This document shows, piece after piece, positions 51,742-60,741 of a stretch of DNA of 64,000 nucleotides. Position 1 is the first letter of the stretch. Each line of letters starts with the position of its first letter. Made by a program: the position numbers and the translations under genes. The stretch lies in assembly GCA_011523735.1 (NCBI GenBank), contig WTGB01000155.1, forward strand, positions 1-64,000, in the 5' to 3' direction. The notes under the pieces were generated by a model, which was given only the letters and a program-made list of their open reading frames with translations, had not been told where the DNA came from and did not search any database. This stretch comes from Chloroflexota bacterium. Its GTDB lineage: Bacteria > Chloroflexota > Anaerolineae > Aggregatilineales > Phototrophicaceae.

Positions 51742-52314
51742 ATGGATATCCGCCGCATCATTGATGATAGCTACCGAAACGCCTCAAAGGCATTGGTCAT
51801 GGGCACATCGCTGGCGGCTCTAGCCCGCGCCCGCGAACGCGCCTTCGTCAAGAGCCTGGTAGCGGAACTCCAGGGGATCTTCGCCGATGACGATATCCGC
51901 GTCTTCTCAGCCTACGGTCGGCGCAACTCTCGCGACTTCGGGGCGGAAAAACTACTGAGCGACATCGCGGTCGGTCGCATTGATGAAAGCTGCGCGAGCG
52001 GACGCGAAGCAGAGAACTTTCTTTTCGTCGCCGCGTTATTGTGGCAAATCGAAGTCGACTTCTCGCGCGAATGGCGCCGGGCTATCCACGCCATCAACCG
52101 GCTTAACGGCGGGTCGGCCGACAACAAGCTGCTCATTGGCGCTCATTTGCCGCGGGGAGGCGATGACTATTTGCAGACGCTGCGAGCTCCGTTTGCCGCC
52201 GGCACGGGGGTGGCGCATATCGCGTTCATCCCGCATCCGGCCGATTGGGACAGCAGCGAGGACGCGCCGGTCCTTTGGCGTCTGAGCGACGGCGAGTGGT
52301 CTGAAGCGACTTGA
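51742..52314 (+). CDS. Unrecognised protein, possibly nuclease-like
   Basis: A 190-residue soluble protein that I do not recognise. A short 'LLSDIAV' and, later, 'LLWQIEVDFSREWRRAIHAI' resemble the spaced acidic residues of PD-(D/E)xK restriction-like folds, but the match is weak. It starts 6 bases after a TATAAT and may be leaderless. The next gene starts 38 bp after its stop, with GGAGAC before the ATG, so the three genes 51742-54806 may be one transcript. It is divergent from the GIY-YIG cluster. Confidence 0.55.
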   Translation: MDIRRIIDDSYRNASKALVMGTSLAALARARERAFVKSLVAELQGIFADDDIRVFSAYGRRNSRDFGAEKLLSDIAVGRIDESCASGREAENFLFVAALLWQIEVDFSREWRRAIHAINRLNGGSADNKLLIGAHLPRGGDDYLQTLRAPFAAGTGVAHIAFIPHPADWDSSEDAPVLWRLSDGEWSEAT

Positions 52315-52352
52315 AGCTCAGGCAGCGCGAGGGAATACACACAGGAGACAGG

Positions 52353-53348
52353 ATGCCCAAACTACATTTACTTGCCGTGCTCCTCTTGCTCTTTGGCGGC
52401 TTCTTCGCCCTTTGGCGAAGTCAGTCGGAAACGATCATGCGCGATATGCCTGAAATCCGCGCTGTTACGATCGGCGTCGACGGCCGGCTAATCATAAACG
52501 GCGCGCTAGCCCCGGACTGCTCTGCCCCGCTGCGAGCCGATGTCAACAGCTTTCCTGAAAACCTTGACATCCAACTGTATCGCAAGCGCTCATCGTTGGC
52601 GGCCTGTGGCATGGGGTTCGCGCCTTTTATCTTCGAGCTGGTCCCGGAAACTGCGAGCCAACCTCCCTATCTGATTATCAATGACGACGCCTGGACGCGC
52701 GCGCCCGACGAGCCTGGCGCTGACGCGAGCTATGAAGCGGGGAGCCTCTTTCCTATTCATGTTGACGACGCCAGCCTGACGCTTGACGCGAGCGGCGACC
52801 TGCTGCTGTCACTGCGCGGCAATCAGGCGGTCGGCTGCGATCTGCCGGAGCTTTACACAATGCGCGAAGTGGACGGTCGCATTCAGATCGGAGTCTACAA
52901 CGCTATGAGCGCCGATATCACCTGCCCCGATATGCTGGTTGAGGTTCATGAGATCATCAGCCTGCCCGCAACCGAATTGCCCATCGATACGTTATTTGAG
53001 GTGAATACTCTTCTCATTGACGGAATGGAGACGCAAAACGTGAATGACAATGACAAAGTCTTGACCCATATCTTCCGCGTGGATGTCGCCATAACAGAAG
53101 CGGAGCCCAGACAGATCAGCCTGAAAGTCGAGGGCGAACACCCCGATGGCTGCGACTTGCCGGTCCATGTCGAGCAATCGCGCGCGGGCAATACGGTACA
53201 TGTCGAGGTCTACCGCAAAGTGCCGGCCGATATGATTTGCCCGATGATCCTGCGGCCTTATCAAGGAACGGTCCAACTGGACGGCGAATTCGAAGCGGGC
53301 AGTTACACTATCAATGTGAATGCACATTCGCAAACGATCGGCATTTGA
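52353..53348 (+). CDS. Exported protein with three Cys-paired tandem repeats
   Basis: A 331-residue protein. After an N-terminal signal or anchor ('LLAVLLLLFGGFFALW') come three similar units of about 105 residues. Each has one Cys in 'APDCSAPL' or 'GCDLP' and a second Cys exactly 29 residues later (Cys56/85, 162/191, 267/296), with 'VY' or 'QLYR' strands between. The shared layout suggests three beta-domains each closed by a disulfide, outside the membrane. I recognise no family. ATG at 52353 follows AGGAGACAGG. DUF4139 protein gene 12 bp downstream. Confidence 0.7.
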   Translation: MPKLHLLAVLLLLFGGFFALWRSQSETIMRDMPEIRAVTIGVDGRLIINGALAPDCSAPLRADVNSFPENLDIQLYRKRSSLAACGMGFAPFIFELVPETASQPPYLIINDDAWTRAPDEPGADASYEAGSLFPIHVDDASLTLDASGDLLLSLRGNQAVGCDLPELYTMREVDGRIQIGVYNAMSADITCPDMLVEVHEIISLPATELPIDTLFEVNTLLIDGMETQNVNDNDKVLTHIFRVDVAITEAEPRQISLKVEGEHPDGCDLPVHVEQSRAGNTVHVEVYRKVPADMICPMILRPYQGTVQLDGEFEAGSYTINVNAHSQTIGI

Positions 53349-53360
53349 GGGAGCGGAAAC

Positions 53361-54806
53361 ATGCGATTTCGAATCTTGGCAATACTCGCGATTTTCTGCC
53401 TATGCAGCTTGAGTACCGTCAGCGCGCAGGGAAGCGACAGTATTGCCGTCACGATCTACAATCAGGGCGCCGCCTTGATCCGCGACCAGCGAACGCTGAC
53501 GTTGGAACAGGGTGTCAATACCCTCAACTTTCGCGATGTCGCCGCCACCATCGACGCGACATCCGTCACCTTCCGATCGCTGACTGACCCGGACGGCGCC
53601 ATCGTCCTGGAGCAGAATTACATTTACGACCTGGTTAATTTGGAAGCGCTGCTTGCGCGCTACCTTGACGAAACGGTCAGCATCACCGCAGTCGACGGCA
53701 CAGTGTACAGCGGCGAATTGCTCAGCGGACGCCATGGCGAAGCCATCCTTCGCACAGCTGAGGGCGAGCTTCTTGTCCTGCGGCTTTATGACGCGCGCGA
53801 TATCCGCTTCCCCGCAATTTCAGAGGGCGATGGCTTGATCACCCGGCCGACCCTGCAATGGCTGCTGCGGAGCGCGAGCGGCGGCGAGCATCAGGTTGAG
53901 ATCACCTACCTGGCTGGCGGCATGAATTGGACCGCCGACTACAACATGCTCTTAAGCGCCGGCGAGACATCGCTGGATCTCAGGGGCTGGGTCACCCTCG
54001 ACAATCATAGCGGCCGCGCTTTTAATGACGCGCGCCTGAAATTGGTCGCTGGCGATGTTCATCGGATACAGCCGGAGCCGATTATCGCCGAAGCGCGCGC
54101 AATGGCTTTTGATATGGCGGAAGAACAAGCAGAAACGGTGGAACAGCGCGAACTCTTTGAGTATCAACTCTACGAGGTGGCGCGCCCGGTCTCCATCAAG
54201 GACAACGAGACCAAGCAGATCGAATTCGTCAGCGGCGGTGATATCGCGGCCGCGACCTTTTACGTCCTGGACGCGTCACCGCAGGTTAGCGGCTATTTTT
54301 CGCCCATTGACTATGCCGAAGGCTTCGGATCGCTGGAGAGCGCTGTCTTGACCTATCTCGAATTCAACACCGGCGATGAGAGCGGCTTGGGGGCAGACTT
54401 GCCCGCCGGGCGTATGCGCGTCTATCAGCAAGATGCGGATGGCGCCGGCTTGCTCATCGGCGAAGACCGCATCAATCACACAGCGCAAGGCGAAGATGTG
54501 ACGATCCTGCTCGGCAAAGCTTTCGACTTGGTCGGTGAGCGGACGCAGACCGACTTCGAGACTGTCTCGCGCACAGTTGTAAGAGAGAGCTTTGAGATCC
54601 GCCTGCGCAACCGCAAGGATGACGAAGCGGTCGAAATCCGTGTGCCAGAGCGGCTCTATCGCTGGAGCGACTGGCAGATCACCGAAAGTTCAGCGCCATT
54701 CGAGAAGCTGGATTCTTCGGCAATAGAGTTTCGCATAACGGTGGCGCCGGGCGCGGAAGAAGTCTTCACCTATACGGTGCAGTATACATTCCCGCAGAAC
54801 CGCTAG
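53361..54806 (+). CDS. DUF4139/mucoidy-inhibitor-like exported protein
   Basis: A 481-residue protein with a cleavable signal ('ILAIFCLCSLSTVSAQG'). The N-terminal 'TIYNQGAALIRDQRTL' and later 'LRSASGGEHQVEITYLAGG', 'WTADYNMLLS' and 'RGWVTLDNHSGRAFNDARL' are features of DUF4139 proteins (MuiA-like). Their role is unclear. C-terminal beta-strand-rich part 'FEIRLRNRKDDEAVEI'. It follows the triple-repeat protein after 12 bp, and both are exported, so they probably act together. Confidence 0.75.
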   Translation: MRFRILAILAIFCLCSLSTVSAQGSDSIAVTIYNQGAALIRDQRTLTLEQGVNTLNFRDVAATIDATSVTFRSLTDPDGAIVLEQNYIYDLVNLEALLARYLDETVSITAVDGTVYSGELLSGRHGEAILRTAEGELLVLRLYDARDIRFPAISEGDGLITRPTLQWLLRSASGGEHQVEITYLAGGMNWTADYNMLLSAGETSLDLRGWVTLDNHSGRAFNDARLKLVAGDVHRIQPEPIIAEARAMAFDMAEEQAETVEQRELFEYQLYEVARPVSIKDNETKQIEFVSGGDIAAATFYVLDASPQVSGYFSPIDYAEGFGSLESAVLTYLEFNTGDESGLGADLPAGRMRVYQQDADGAGLLIGEDRINHTAQGEDVTILLGKAFDLVGERTQTDFETVSRTVVRESFEIRLRNRKDDEAVEIRVPERLYRWSDWQITESSAPFEKLDSSAIEFRITVAPGAEEVFTYTVQYTFPQNR

Positions 54807-54881
54807 GTGCGCCCGCTGAATCGGGCGGTCCGGTGGATCGCCCATAGCGCGGTCTTATGCCATATCTTACTGCGCCTGCCG

Positions 54882-57023
54882 TTAGTCGGGACTGTCACAG
54901 AGGCCAAAGCTGTCCTTCATGAAAGCCACGTGCGAGTCAAAGGCGCTCATATCGACCGTGTCCCATAAGCGTTCGTAGCTGCAGTCGCTGCGGAGCTCCC
55001 AGGAATTCTTCACATCGGACAGATCCGTCTGCAAGATGCGCAAGACCCGCCACTGAATCCGCGGATCCAAGACCGGGAAGACCACTTCGACGCGGTTGAG
55101 CAAGTTGCGCCGCATCAGATCGGCGCTGCCCATATACACCTGCTGCTGTTCAGGCGCGTTGCGGAAATAATAGATGCGGCTGTGTTCCAGGTAGCGCCCT
55201 ACAATGCTTTTGACGCGAATGTTCTCGCTCAAGCCGGGCAAGCCCGGGCGCAAGCAGCAGAATCCCCGCACGATCAAGTCGATCTTGACACCGGCTTGTG
55301 AGGCTTGATAGAGCTTGCGAATCAGATCGTCTTCTTCCAGTTGATTCATCTTGAAAATCAGCCGCGCGTCCAAGCCCTTGCGCGCCGCCTCAATTTCATT
55401 TTCGATCAAGGCGAGCAGGCTGTCCTTCAGATATTCCGGCGCGACAAGCAGACGTTTGTATGCCGTCTCGGGCGCGTAACCGGTGAGCCGATTGAACAAG
55501 CGCGAGGCGTCATCGGCGATTTGCTCGTTGCTGGTGAACAAGCCGATATCGGCATAGAGCCGCGCCGTCGTCGCATTATAGTTGCCCGTGCCCAGGTGGA
55601 CGTAGCGCCGCAGCCCGTCTCGCTCGCGCCGGACGACAAGCGACACTTTGGCATGCGTCTTGACCGGCAGTTCCTCAACGCCATAGATGACATGCACACC
55701 TTTTTCCGCCAGCGCCGTCACCCATTCAAGATTGTTCTCTTCGTCAAAACGCGCCTTCAACTCAACCAGGACGGTGACCTGCTTGTCATTGTCCCGCGCT
55801 TCCATCAGAGCGTCGACCACCGGCGAATTCTTGCCCACACGGTACAAGGTCGTCTTGATCGTCAGCACATCGGGGTCACGCGCGGCTCGCTTGAAGAAAT
55901 CTTCCACCGGCGAGAAGGAATCGTAAGGATGGTGCACGATGACATCCTGCTGCCGAATCACCTCGAAGTAATCGGACGATTGGGCGAAAGGCTTCGGCAC
56001 CCGCGGCGAGTAGGCCGGGTCTTTCAAGTCCGGGCGGTCCACCTGCTGCAATTCAAACAGGTCAGCCGAACCGAGTTTCCCGTTGATGCGGAATACTTGC
56101 CGATTGGATGGCACTTCCAGCGAATCCGTCAAGCGCGAGAGCATCCGCTCGCTGATCGCCGCGGGCACGCTCAAACGCACGACAAAGCCAAAACGCCGCT
56201 CGCGCACGCCTTGCTCGATGATTGACTTGACATCGATCAAGTCTTCATCCTGCTCGTGCTCGTAATCGATATCGGCATTGCGCAAGATTCTAAAAGGGAA
56301 AGCTTCACGGATGTGCATTCCGGGGAAGAGATCCATAAGATAATCCGCGATGATGTCTTCCATCCACAGAAAATGATAGCCCTCCTGCTCATCGCCAGTG
56401 TAGCTTTCCAGGACATTTTCGAGGCGGACGATGCGCGGCAGGGCATTCACCGGCACTTTGACGCGGGCGAAATCAATCTCGTTCGCCATGTCGCCGTTAT
56501 CCCGCTCGAGGTAAACGCCCAGGTTGAGGCTCAGATTGGAAATAAAGGGGAAGGGACGGGCATGATCCACCGCGAGAGGCGTCAACAGCGGGAAGACCTC
56601 GGCGCGGAAATACCAGCTTATCGCATCGCGCTGGCTCGGGCTGAGGTCGCTGGTCTTGATAAAATAGATGCCCTCATTTTCCAGCAGCTCGAAGATTTCC
56701 CGCCGAACTCGCCGCTGCCGGGCGATGAGCTCCGACACCTCGTCATGTATCCAACGCAGCAACTGCGCGGGGGTCGTGCCATCGGGCCGCGTCCGCGGAT
56801 TGCCCAGCGCCAGCCGCTGAAAATAGGCGCCGACCCGCACCATATAAAACTCATCGAGATTGTTGCCCACGATTGCGATGAACTTGACGCGCTCCAGCAA
56901 AGGCGTCGTCTCGTCTTCCGCCAGCGCCAGCACCCGCTTCTGGAAATCTATCGTACTCGATTCCCGGTTGATGAAGTTCTCCGGGCTGAGTTCCGGCGCC
57001 CGGTCTTCCACTGCCCCAATCAT
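54882..57023 (-). CDS. ppk: Polyphosphate kinase (PPK1)
   Basis: Makes long-chain polyphosphate from ATP, reversibly. Family length of 713 residues from the ATG at 57023 (TTG ten codons upstream is an alternative). The N-domain has 'ERVKFIAIVGNNLDEFYMVR' and the autophosphorylated His is at residue 457 in 'LPVKTHAKVSLVV'. Following 'LGTGNYNATTARLYAD' and 'RGFCCLRPGLPGLSENIRV' are standard PPK1 signatures. The C-terminal 'MGSADLMRRNLLNRVEVVFP' is complete. Monocistronic; no ppx in the window. Confidence 0.94.
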   Translation of the reverse strand: MIGAVEDRAPELSPENFINRESSTIDFQKRVLALAEDETTPLLERVKFIAIVGNNLDEFYMVRVGAYFQRLALGNPRTRPDGTTPAQLLRWIHDEVSELIARQRRVRREIFELLENEGIYFIKTSDLSPSQRDAISWYFRAEVFPLLTPLAVDHARPFPFISNLSLNLGVYLERDNGDMANEIDFARVKVPVNALPRIVRLENVLESYTGDEQEGYHFLWMEDIIADYLMDLFPGMHIREAFPFRILRNADIDYEHEQDEDLIDVKSIIEQGVRERRFGFVVRLSVPAAISERMLSRLTDSLEVPSNRQVFRINGKLGSADLFELQQVDRPDLKDPAYSPRVPKPFAQSSDYFEVIRQQDVIVHHPYDSFSPVEDFFKRAARDPDVLTIKTTLYRVGKNSPVVDALMEARDNDKQVTVLVELKARFDEENNLEWVTALAEKGVHVIYGVEELPVKTHAKVSLVVRRERDGLRRYVHLGTGNYNATTARLYADIGLFTSNEQIADDASRLFNRLTGYAPETAYKRLLVAPEYLKDSLLALIENEIEAARKGLDARLIFKMNQLEEDDLIRKLYQASQAGVKIDLIVRGFCCLRPGLPGLSENIRVKSIVGRYLEHSRIYYFRNAPEQQQVYMGSADLMRRNLLNRVEVVFPVLDPRIQWRVLRILQTDLSDVKNSWELRSDCSYERLWDTVDMSAFDSHVAFMKDSFGLCDSPD

Positions 57024-57423
57024 GTCGCCGCTTAAGTCCCTTTGTCGAGCCAATAATCGCTTCAGCCCAATGATACTGTAAGATTAGCGGAATTGCGATT
57101 TTCAGCACGGAGGGAGTGGTGAATCATTGATATCGCGACAAGCCTCCATCCCCTGGCTCCCACAAGGAGCTGAGGAAGGGACATGCTTGCCGGACAGTTA
57201 TTGTCGGCGCTAAAAAGGGTGATTTGCGGACGATTCACAGAAGTTAGACGATTTGCACGGGCGACACACAGTGTTGCCCCTACATTTTCGTAGTTTTCGG
57301 GACGAATAGGGCAGCGAGATTTTGAAGCGATTGCCCTGCTGAATGCTCGCCATCCCCTTGCATATCGGCTTGATGTCTCGTATCGTAATGGTTTGTGCGC
57401 TCGCGGCGAGATGATGCGGCAAG
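57024..57423. other. Gap with dispersed hairpin repeat, copy 3
   Basis: A 400-bp gap between divergent genes. It holds the hairpin GGGCGACAC (57259-57267), ACA, GTGTTGCCC (57271-57279) followed by CTAC. Otherwise no open frame with coding character and no strong promoter seen. Confidence 0.6.
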
Positions 57424-57861
57424 ATGATCAAATTCATGATCCTGTTCCGGCAGCCGGACGATATTGACAAGTTCGAAAATGTCTATCAAGACTTTCTGGC
57501 TTTGGTCGAGCGCATGCCGCATATTCAGCGGCGCCAGGTGGTTCATGTCACCGGGAGCCCGCAAGGCGCGCCAGAATATTATCGCATCCTGGAAATCTAC
57601 TTCGAGTCGAGCGACAAGCAGACAAAGGCTTTAATGTCGCCGGCCGGGCAGGAGGCGGGCAGCGAGCTGAATCGCCTGCCGAAAGATTCTCTTCAATTGC
57701 TTTTCGCCGATGTCTATGAAGAAGCCGGGAGCAGCAGTCCGCAGCCGGTCGCAGAGGCCGCTTCGGATGAAGGGTCAGTTGAGACCGAAGCCAATGAAGC
57801 TGCCAATTCTGAGCGGGCTGAGACGAGCTCCAATACCATCACCGCGTCAAGCGCCGACTGA
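57424..57861 (+). CDS. EthD-family protein
   Basis: A 145-residue ferredoxin-like-fold protein. 'MIKFMILFRQPDDIDKFENV' and 'YYRILEIYFESSDKQTKALM' match EthD proteins, small dimeric alpha+beta barrel proteins linked to ether degradation or polyketide metabolism. The acidic, Ser/Glu-rich tail (residues about 100-145) is not part of the fold. Its 3' end overlaps the convergent UDG-like gene by 15 bp. Function here not known. Confidence 0.78.
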   Translation: MIKFMILFRQPDDIDKFENVYQDFLALVERMPHIQRRQVVHVTGSPQGAPEYYRILEIYFESSDKQTKALMSPAGQEAGSELNRLPKDSLQLLFADVYEEAGSSSPQPVAEAASDEGSVETEANEAANSERAETSSNTITASSAD

Positions 57862-58545
57862 CAGCAGCGCCTGCAAACCGGCGACAAAGTCATTCTTCCC
57901 GCCATGGGCTGGATGCCGCACTTTGGCGCAGTCGATGCCCTGCGCGACCAAAGTCTCGTGGGCAACATTGCCCACCGCTATGACGGTCTCGAAGCGCCAC
58001 AATTCAAGCAGGGTCAGCAGGAAAGAGGCGCCAACTTCGATTTCGGATTTGCGGGGCTTGCGATTGCTAAGCGGCTGCCCTGCCTTATGGGGATGGAAGG
58101 GAAAGGCATTCCAGATAACGGGCAGCGCCTGCAAGTCCGCCAGCGCGCCCCATACGATGGTGGCGGATTGCTCGCCATAGATCGATTCGAAACCGCTGTC
58201 ATTAACATCGAGAAAGCCAGCATTTGCGCCGAGCATGTTCAAGGCGGGAATTCCCTCCAGCATGACTTTGCGGCTGGTCACTGGAAGTCCGGTCAAGCGG
58301 CAGCCGCGATAACCGGGCGCTTCCATCAGCAGCAGGGTCGTCGGCGTTCGCCTTGCCAGCGTCCGCAGGTAGCGGCGCAGGTTTGCCCGCCTGATGGCGT
58401 TGTCCCGGTCGCCCGGCGCATATTGGTTGAAGGCATCGTTGGCTGCGAGTTGAGTATGCGACAAGGCGACTATGAGCGCATCAATGTGCTTGTTGCTCGG
58501 CGGCATGTGCGTATATCCGTCTGACAGTGAGCGGCGGCGCGTCAT
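57847..58545 (-). CDS. Uracil-DNA glycosylase superfamily protein
   Basis: A UDG-fold protein, 232 residues from the ATG at 58545 (AGAGG just before). An alternative ATG lies at 58506; a longer upstream frame is unlikely. Motifs visible are 'LLLMEAPGYRGCRLTG', 'IVWNAFPFHPH' in place of the catalytic region, 'VIAVGNVAHETL' and 'VRHPAHGGKNDF', in which His-Pro is the DNA-leaving motif. It may excise uracil or have a related DNA-binding role. The sequence diverges from the common families 1, 4 and 5. Confidence 0.75.
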   Translation of the reverse strand: MTRRRSLSDGYTHMPPSNKHIDALIVALSHTQLAANDAFNQYAPGDRDNAIRRANLRRYLRTLARRTPTTLLLMEAPGYRGCRLTGLPVTSRKVMLEGIPALNMLGANAGFLDVNDSGFESIYGEQSATIVWGALADLQALPVIWNAFPFHPHKAGQPLSNRKPRKSEIEVGASFLLTLLELWRFETVIAVGNVAHETLVAQGIDCAKVRHPAHGGKNDFVAGLQALLSVGA

Positions 58546-58862
58546 TCGCCTCTGATTGTAGCGGAAATGCAGGACGTCAAGCATGGGCAAGTGCTGAATC
58601 TCATGGGCGTGAGAGACATGTCGAGTTCCGCATATAGGATTCACCACTGAGGCGGAGAAGTAAGTGAAAGTTAGTCGTATAATTTGTGGTCGGTGGGGAT
58701 GGCGCAAGCGGGCGACTCAAGAGCCGCCCCTACAAAGCCTTTGAGCTATGGGGGGATCAGCGGCGGGGAGACGGTGAGTGGCGGGCGATACAGTAGTGAT
58801 ATAATGGTGCTTGGAAGGCAAGCTGTTTCAGGTCTAGGCGATCGGCAGGCGGACGACAAGGC
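58546..58862. other. Gap with hairpin repeat copy 2 and a promoter
   Basis: Hairpin GGGCGACTC (58710-58718), AA, GAGCCGCCC (58721-58729) followed by CTAC, preceded by GGATGGCGCAAGC. Extended -10 TGATATAAT at 58797-58805 may drive the gene at 58863. The rest looks non-coding. Confidence 0.6.
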
Positions 58863-60272
58863 ATGGTTCGTTGGAAGATCATAGTTCTCATCTTTCTCAG
58901 CAGCATCGCGGCAGCCGCGCAAATCCGCCCGCGCGACTACGCCATCTCCCTGCCCCGCGTGGAATTCAGCGCCGATCAGACAAGCGCATTAGTCAGCTTT
59001 GTGGTCAGCAATCAAGGCGGCGATGCTATCGAAGCGTCGCAGGTTGTGATCTTGGAGAACCTCTCCGGGGACATTCAAGTCATGGAGGACCTGCCAATCC
59101 TGGCAAATGGCGGAGAGCAAGCTTACGCGATTGAGTTGCGTTTGGCTGACTTGCCGGAGCCTGATCTCTTCTTCAAGATCGAAGCCGGCATCGACGACTA
59201 CGAGCTTGCAGGCAGCCCGATCGCCCGAAACAACGTTCAGATATTTCGCATCAACCAGGCTGACTTCGCCGATGCCAATGACAGGGAGCGCGGCAATGCG
59301 CCGGCTGCGCCCGTCTACGATCTCTATGTGCCCTTGGTGAACCTGGGCATTAATTTTCTGGCGGATGGCATCGAGGTCAACGGCAGTCGCTACAGCGGCG
59401 GCGATTTGCTGGGCTTTGCCGGTGTCATCCTGGCCGCGCTATTCTGCTTGTGGCTCTTGAGCCTGCTTCTGCGGCTCATCTTTCGGCGTCCGCCGAAGTT
59501 TGAACCCTGGCAGCCGCCATACGCAGTCAGCACCTGGTATGACCCCAACTCCGCGCTCGGGCGGCGTCAAAGCTGGCAGTTCCACGCGCAGAATTGCACG
59601 ATTGACGCGCCGCGCCTGCCAAATCAGGTGGCCGTAATCAAGCGGTTGACGGATGAGGCGGACCGCAACCTGGGCGGCTGGACGATCAAGGCGGTGCGGA
59701 CCGTGCAATACGACATATACGGCCGCATCAGCCGCAGTGAAGTTGTCATGCCGGGGAAGATCGGCAAGCGGCTTACCCGCATCGCGAAGCGGGCGCCGGG
59801 GCTGGACCGGGCTGAATTGCGCAAGGCGATCGAACCGGTAGCGCAGCGCCTGTGCCGATATGCTCTGGGCGCTGTTGAGAAACAGAATCGCATGCTGCCA
59901 CTGGCAATGGATATGCGCTTTGAGGGCCTGCAGGGCGAGGCGCGCGTACACTTCGAATTGTACCAATATCGCAGCGATGCCTGGCATCTAATCGACCAGT
60001 GGGAGCCGGAAATGGGGAAACTGGGCGCGCGGATACCGGAGCATTTTACATTTTCGCTGAATGGTCAACTGCCGGGCGAGAATTATCGCGAGTTTAGAGC
60101 GCGTCTTCGCGAAGACGTCACGCAGTTGCTGGTTGGCTTGGTCAGCGAGCGTGAGGTTGATAGCGCGCTGGCTGGGAATGATCCTGGTCACGCTCAGGCA
60201 CAGTCTGAGCCCTCTGAGGGCGATGGGGAGTGGTGGTCCGCTAGTCCTGATGATGAGACTGACGCGCGCTAG
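58863..60272 (+). CDS. Membrane protein with CARDB-like outer domain and cytoplasmic tail
   Basis: A 469-residue protein. Signal peptide ('KIIVLIFLSSIAAAA') is followed by a beta-sandwich-like region (about 20-145: 'SLPRVEFSADQTSALVSFVV'), reminiscent of CARDB/NEW3 adhesion-like domains. A TM helix ('FAGVILAALFCLWLLSLLLR') sits near 182-202. The cytoplasmic C-terminal part is about 260 residues of helix and strand ('FEGLQGEARVHFELYQYRSD'), with an acidic end. No family recognised. The topology suggests signal transfer across the membrane. Confidence 0.65.
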   Translation: MVRWKIIVLIFLSSIAAAAQIRPRDYAISLPRVEFSADQTSALVSFVVSNQGGDAIEASQVVILENLSGDIQVMEDLPILANGGEQAYAIELRLADLPEPDLFFKIEAGIDDYELAGSPIARNNVQIFRINQADFADANDRERGNAPAAPVYDLYVPLVNLGINFLADGIEVNGSRYSGGDLLGFAGVILAALFCLWLLSLLLRLIFRRPPKFEPWQPPYAVSTWYDPNSALGRRQSWQFHAQNCTIDAPRLPNQVAVIKRLTDEADRNLGGWTIKAVRTVQYDIYGRISRSEVVMPGKIGKRLTRIAKRAPGLDRAELRKAIEPVAQRLCRYALGAVEKQNRMLPLAMDMRFEGLQGEARVHFELYQYRSDAWHLIDQWEPEMGKLGARIPEHFTFSLNGQLPGENYREFRARLREDVTQLLVGLVSEREVDSALAGNDPGHAQAQSEPSEGDGEWWSASPDDETDAR

Positions 60273-60288
60273 ACATTTGCGCTACAAT
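60259..60288 (+). promoter_or_regulatory. Promoter of the PPOX gene
   Basis: CTGACG (60259-60264), 18-bp spacer and TACAAT (60283-60288), within and just after the end of the preceding gene, 36 bp before the ATG. Confidence 0.55.
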
Positions 60289-60324
60289 CCCACTGCATTC
60301 GATACTTTCAAGGAGTTGCAGAAC

Positions 60325-60735
60325 ATGTCGATAACGATACCTGAAAATGTGAGAGATCTGCTCAATCGGCCCGTTGTTGTCGCCATCGCGACTATCAACC
60401 CGGATGGGCAGCCGCAAGTGACGCCGGTCTGGGCCAGCCTTGAAGGTGATCAGGTATGGATAAACTCGGCGGTGGGACGGCGCAAGGACCGTAACATCCG
60501 CGCCAACCCCAAGGTGACGGTGATGGCGCTGGACCCGCAGAACGCGTTCAACTGGGCGGAGATTCGCGGCGAAGTGGTCGAGTTCGATGAGTCGGAAGCG
60601 GCGCTGGCGCATATCAACAAGCTATCGGGGATTTACGCCGGCAATGACGACTACTATTCTTTCAATCCCGAAAGCAAAGGCATGGAGCAGCGCGTCATCT
60701 ACAAGATTCAGCCGAGCAAGATCAACGCCATGTAG
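60325..60735 (+). CDS. PPOX-class FMN/F420-binding oxidoreductase
   Basis: A 136-residue split-barrel flavoprotein. 'VVVAIATINPDGQPQVTPVW' and 'INSAVGRRKDRNIRANPKV' are standard for the pyridoxamine-phosphate-oxidase-like F420 family. It binds flavin or F420 and its substrate is not clear. ATG at 60325 follows AAGGAG at good spacing; the long upstream frame belongs to no real gene. Convergent with nadE, 6 bp apart. Confidence 0.85.
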   Translation: MSITIPENVRDLLNRPVVVAIATINPDGQPQVTPVWASLEGDQVWINSAVGRRKDRNIRANPKVTVMALDPQNAFNWAEIRGEVVEFDESEAALAHINKLSGIYAGNDDYYSFNPESKGMEQRVIYKIQPSKINAM

Positions 60736-60741
60736 CCTCGT

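Noticed and set aside
54807-54881. Terminator between the DUF4139 gene and ppk
   Set aside because: Some GC-rich inverted bases are present but there is no stable stem with a T-run.
55305-56225. 306-codon frame antisense to ppk
   Set aside because: A shadow of the PPK reading frame; no start signal.
48593-58730. CRISPR-like repeats
   Set aside because: The copies are kilobases apart without spacers, and no cas gene was seen.
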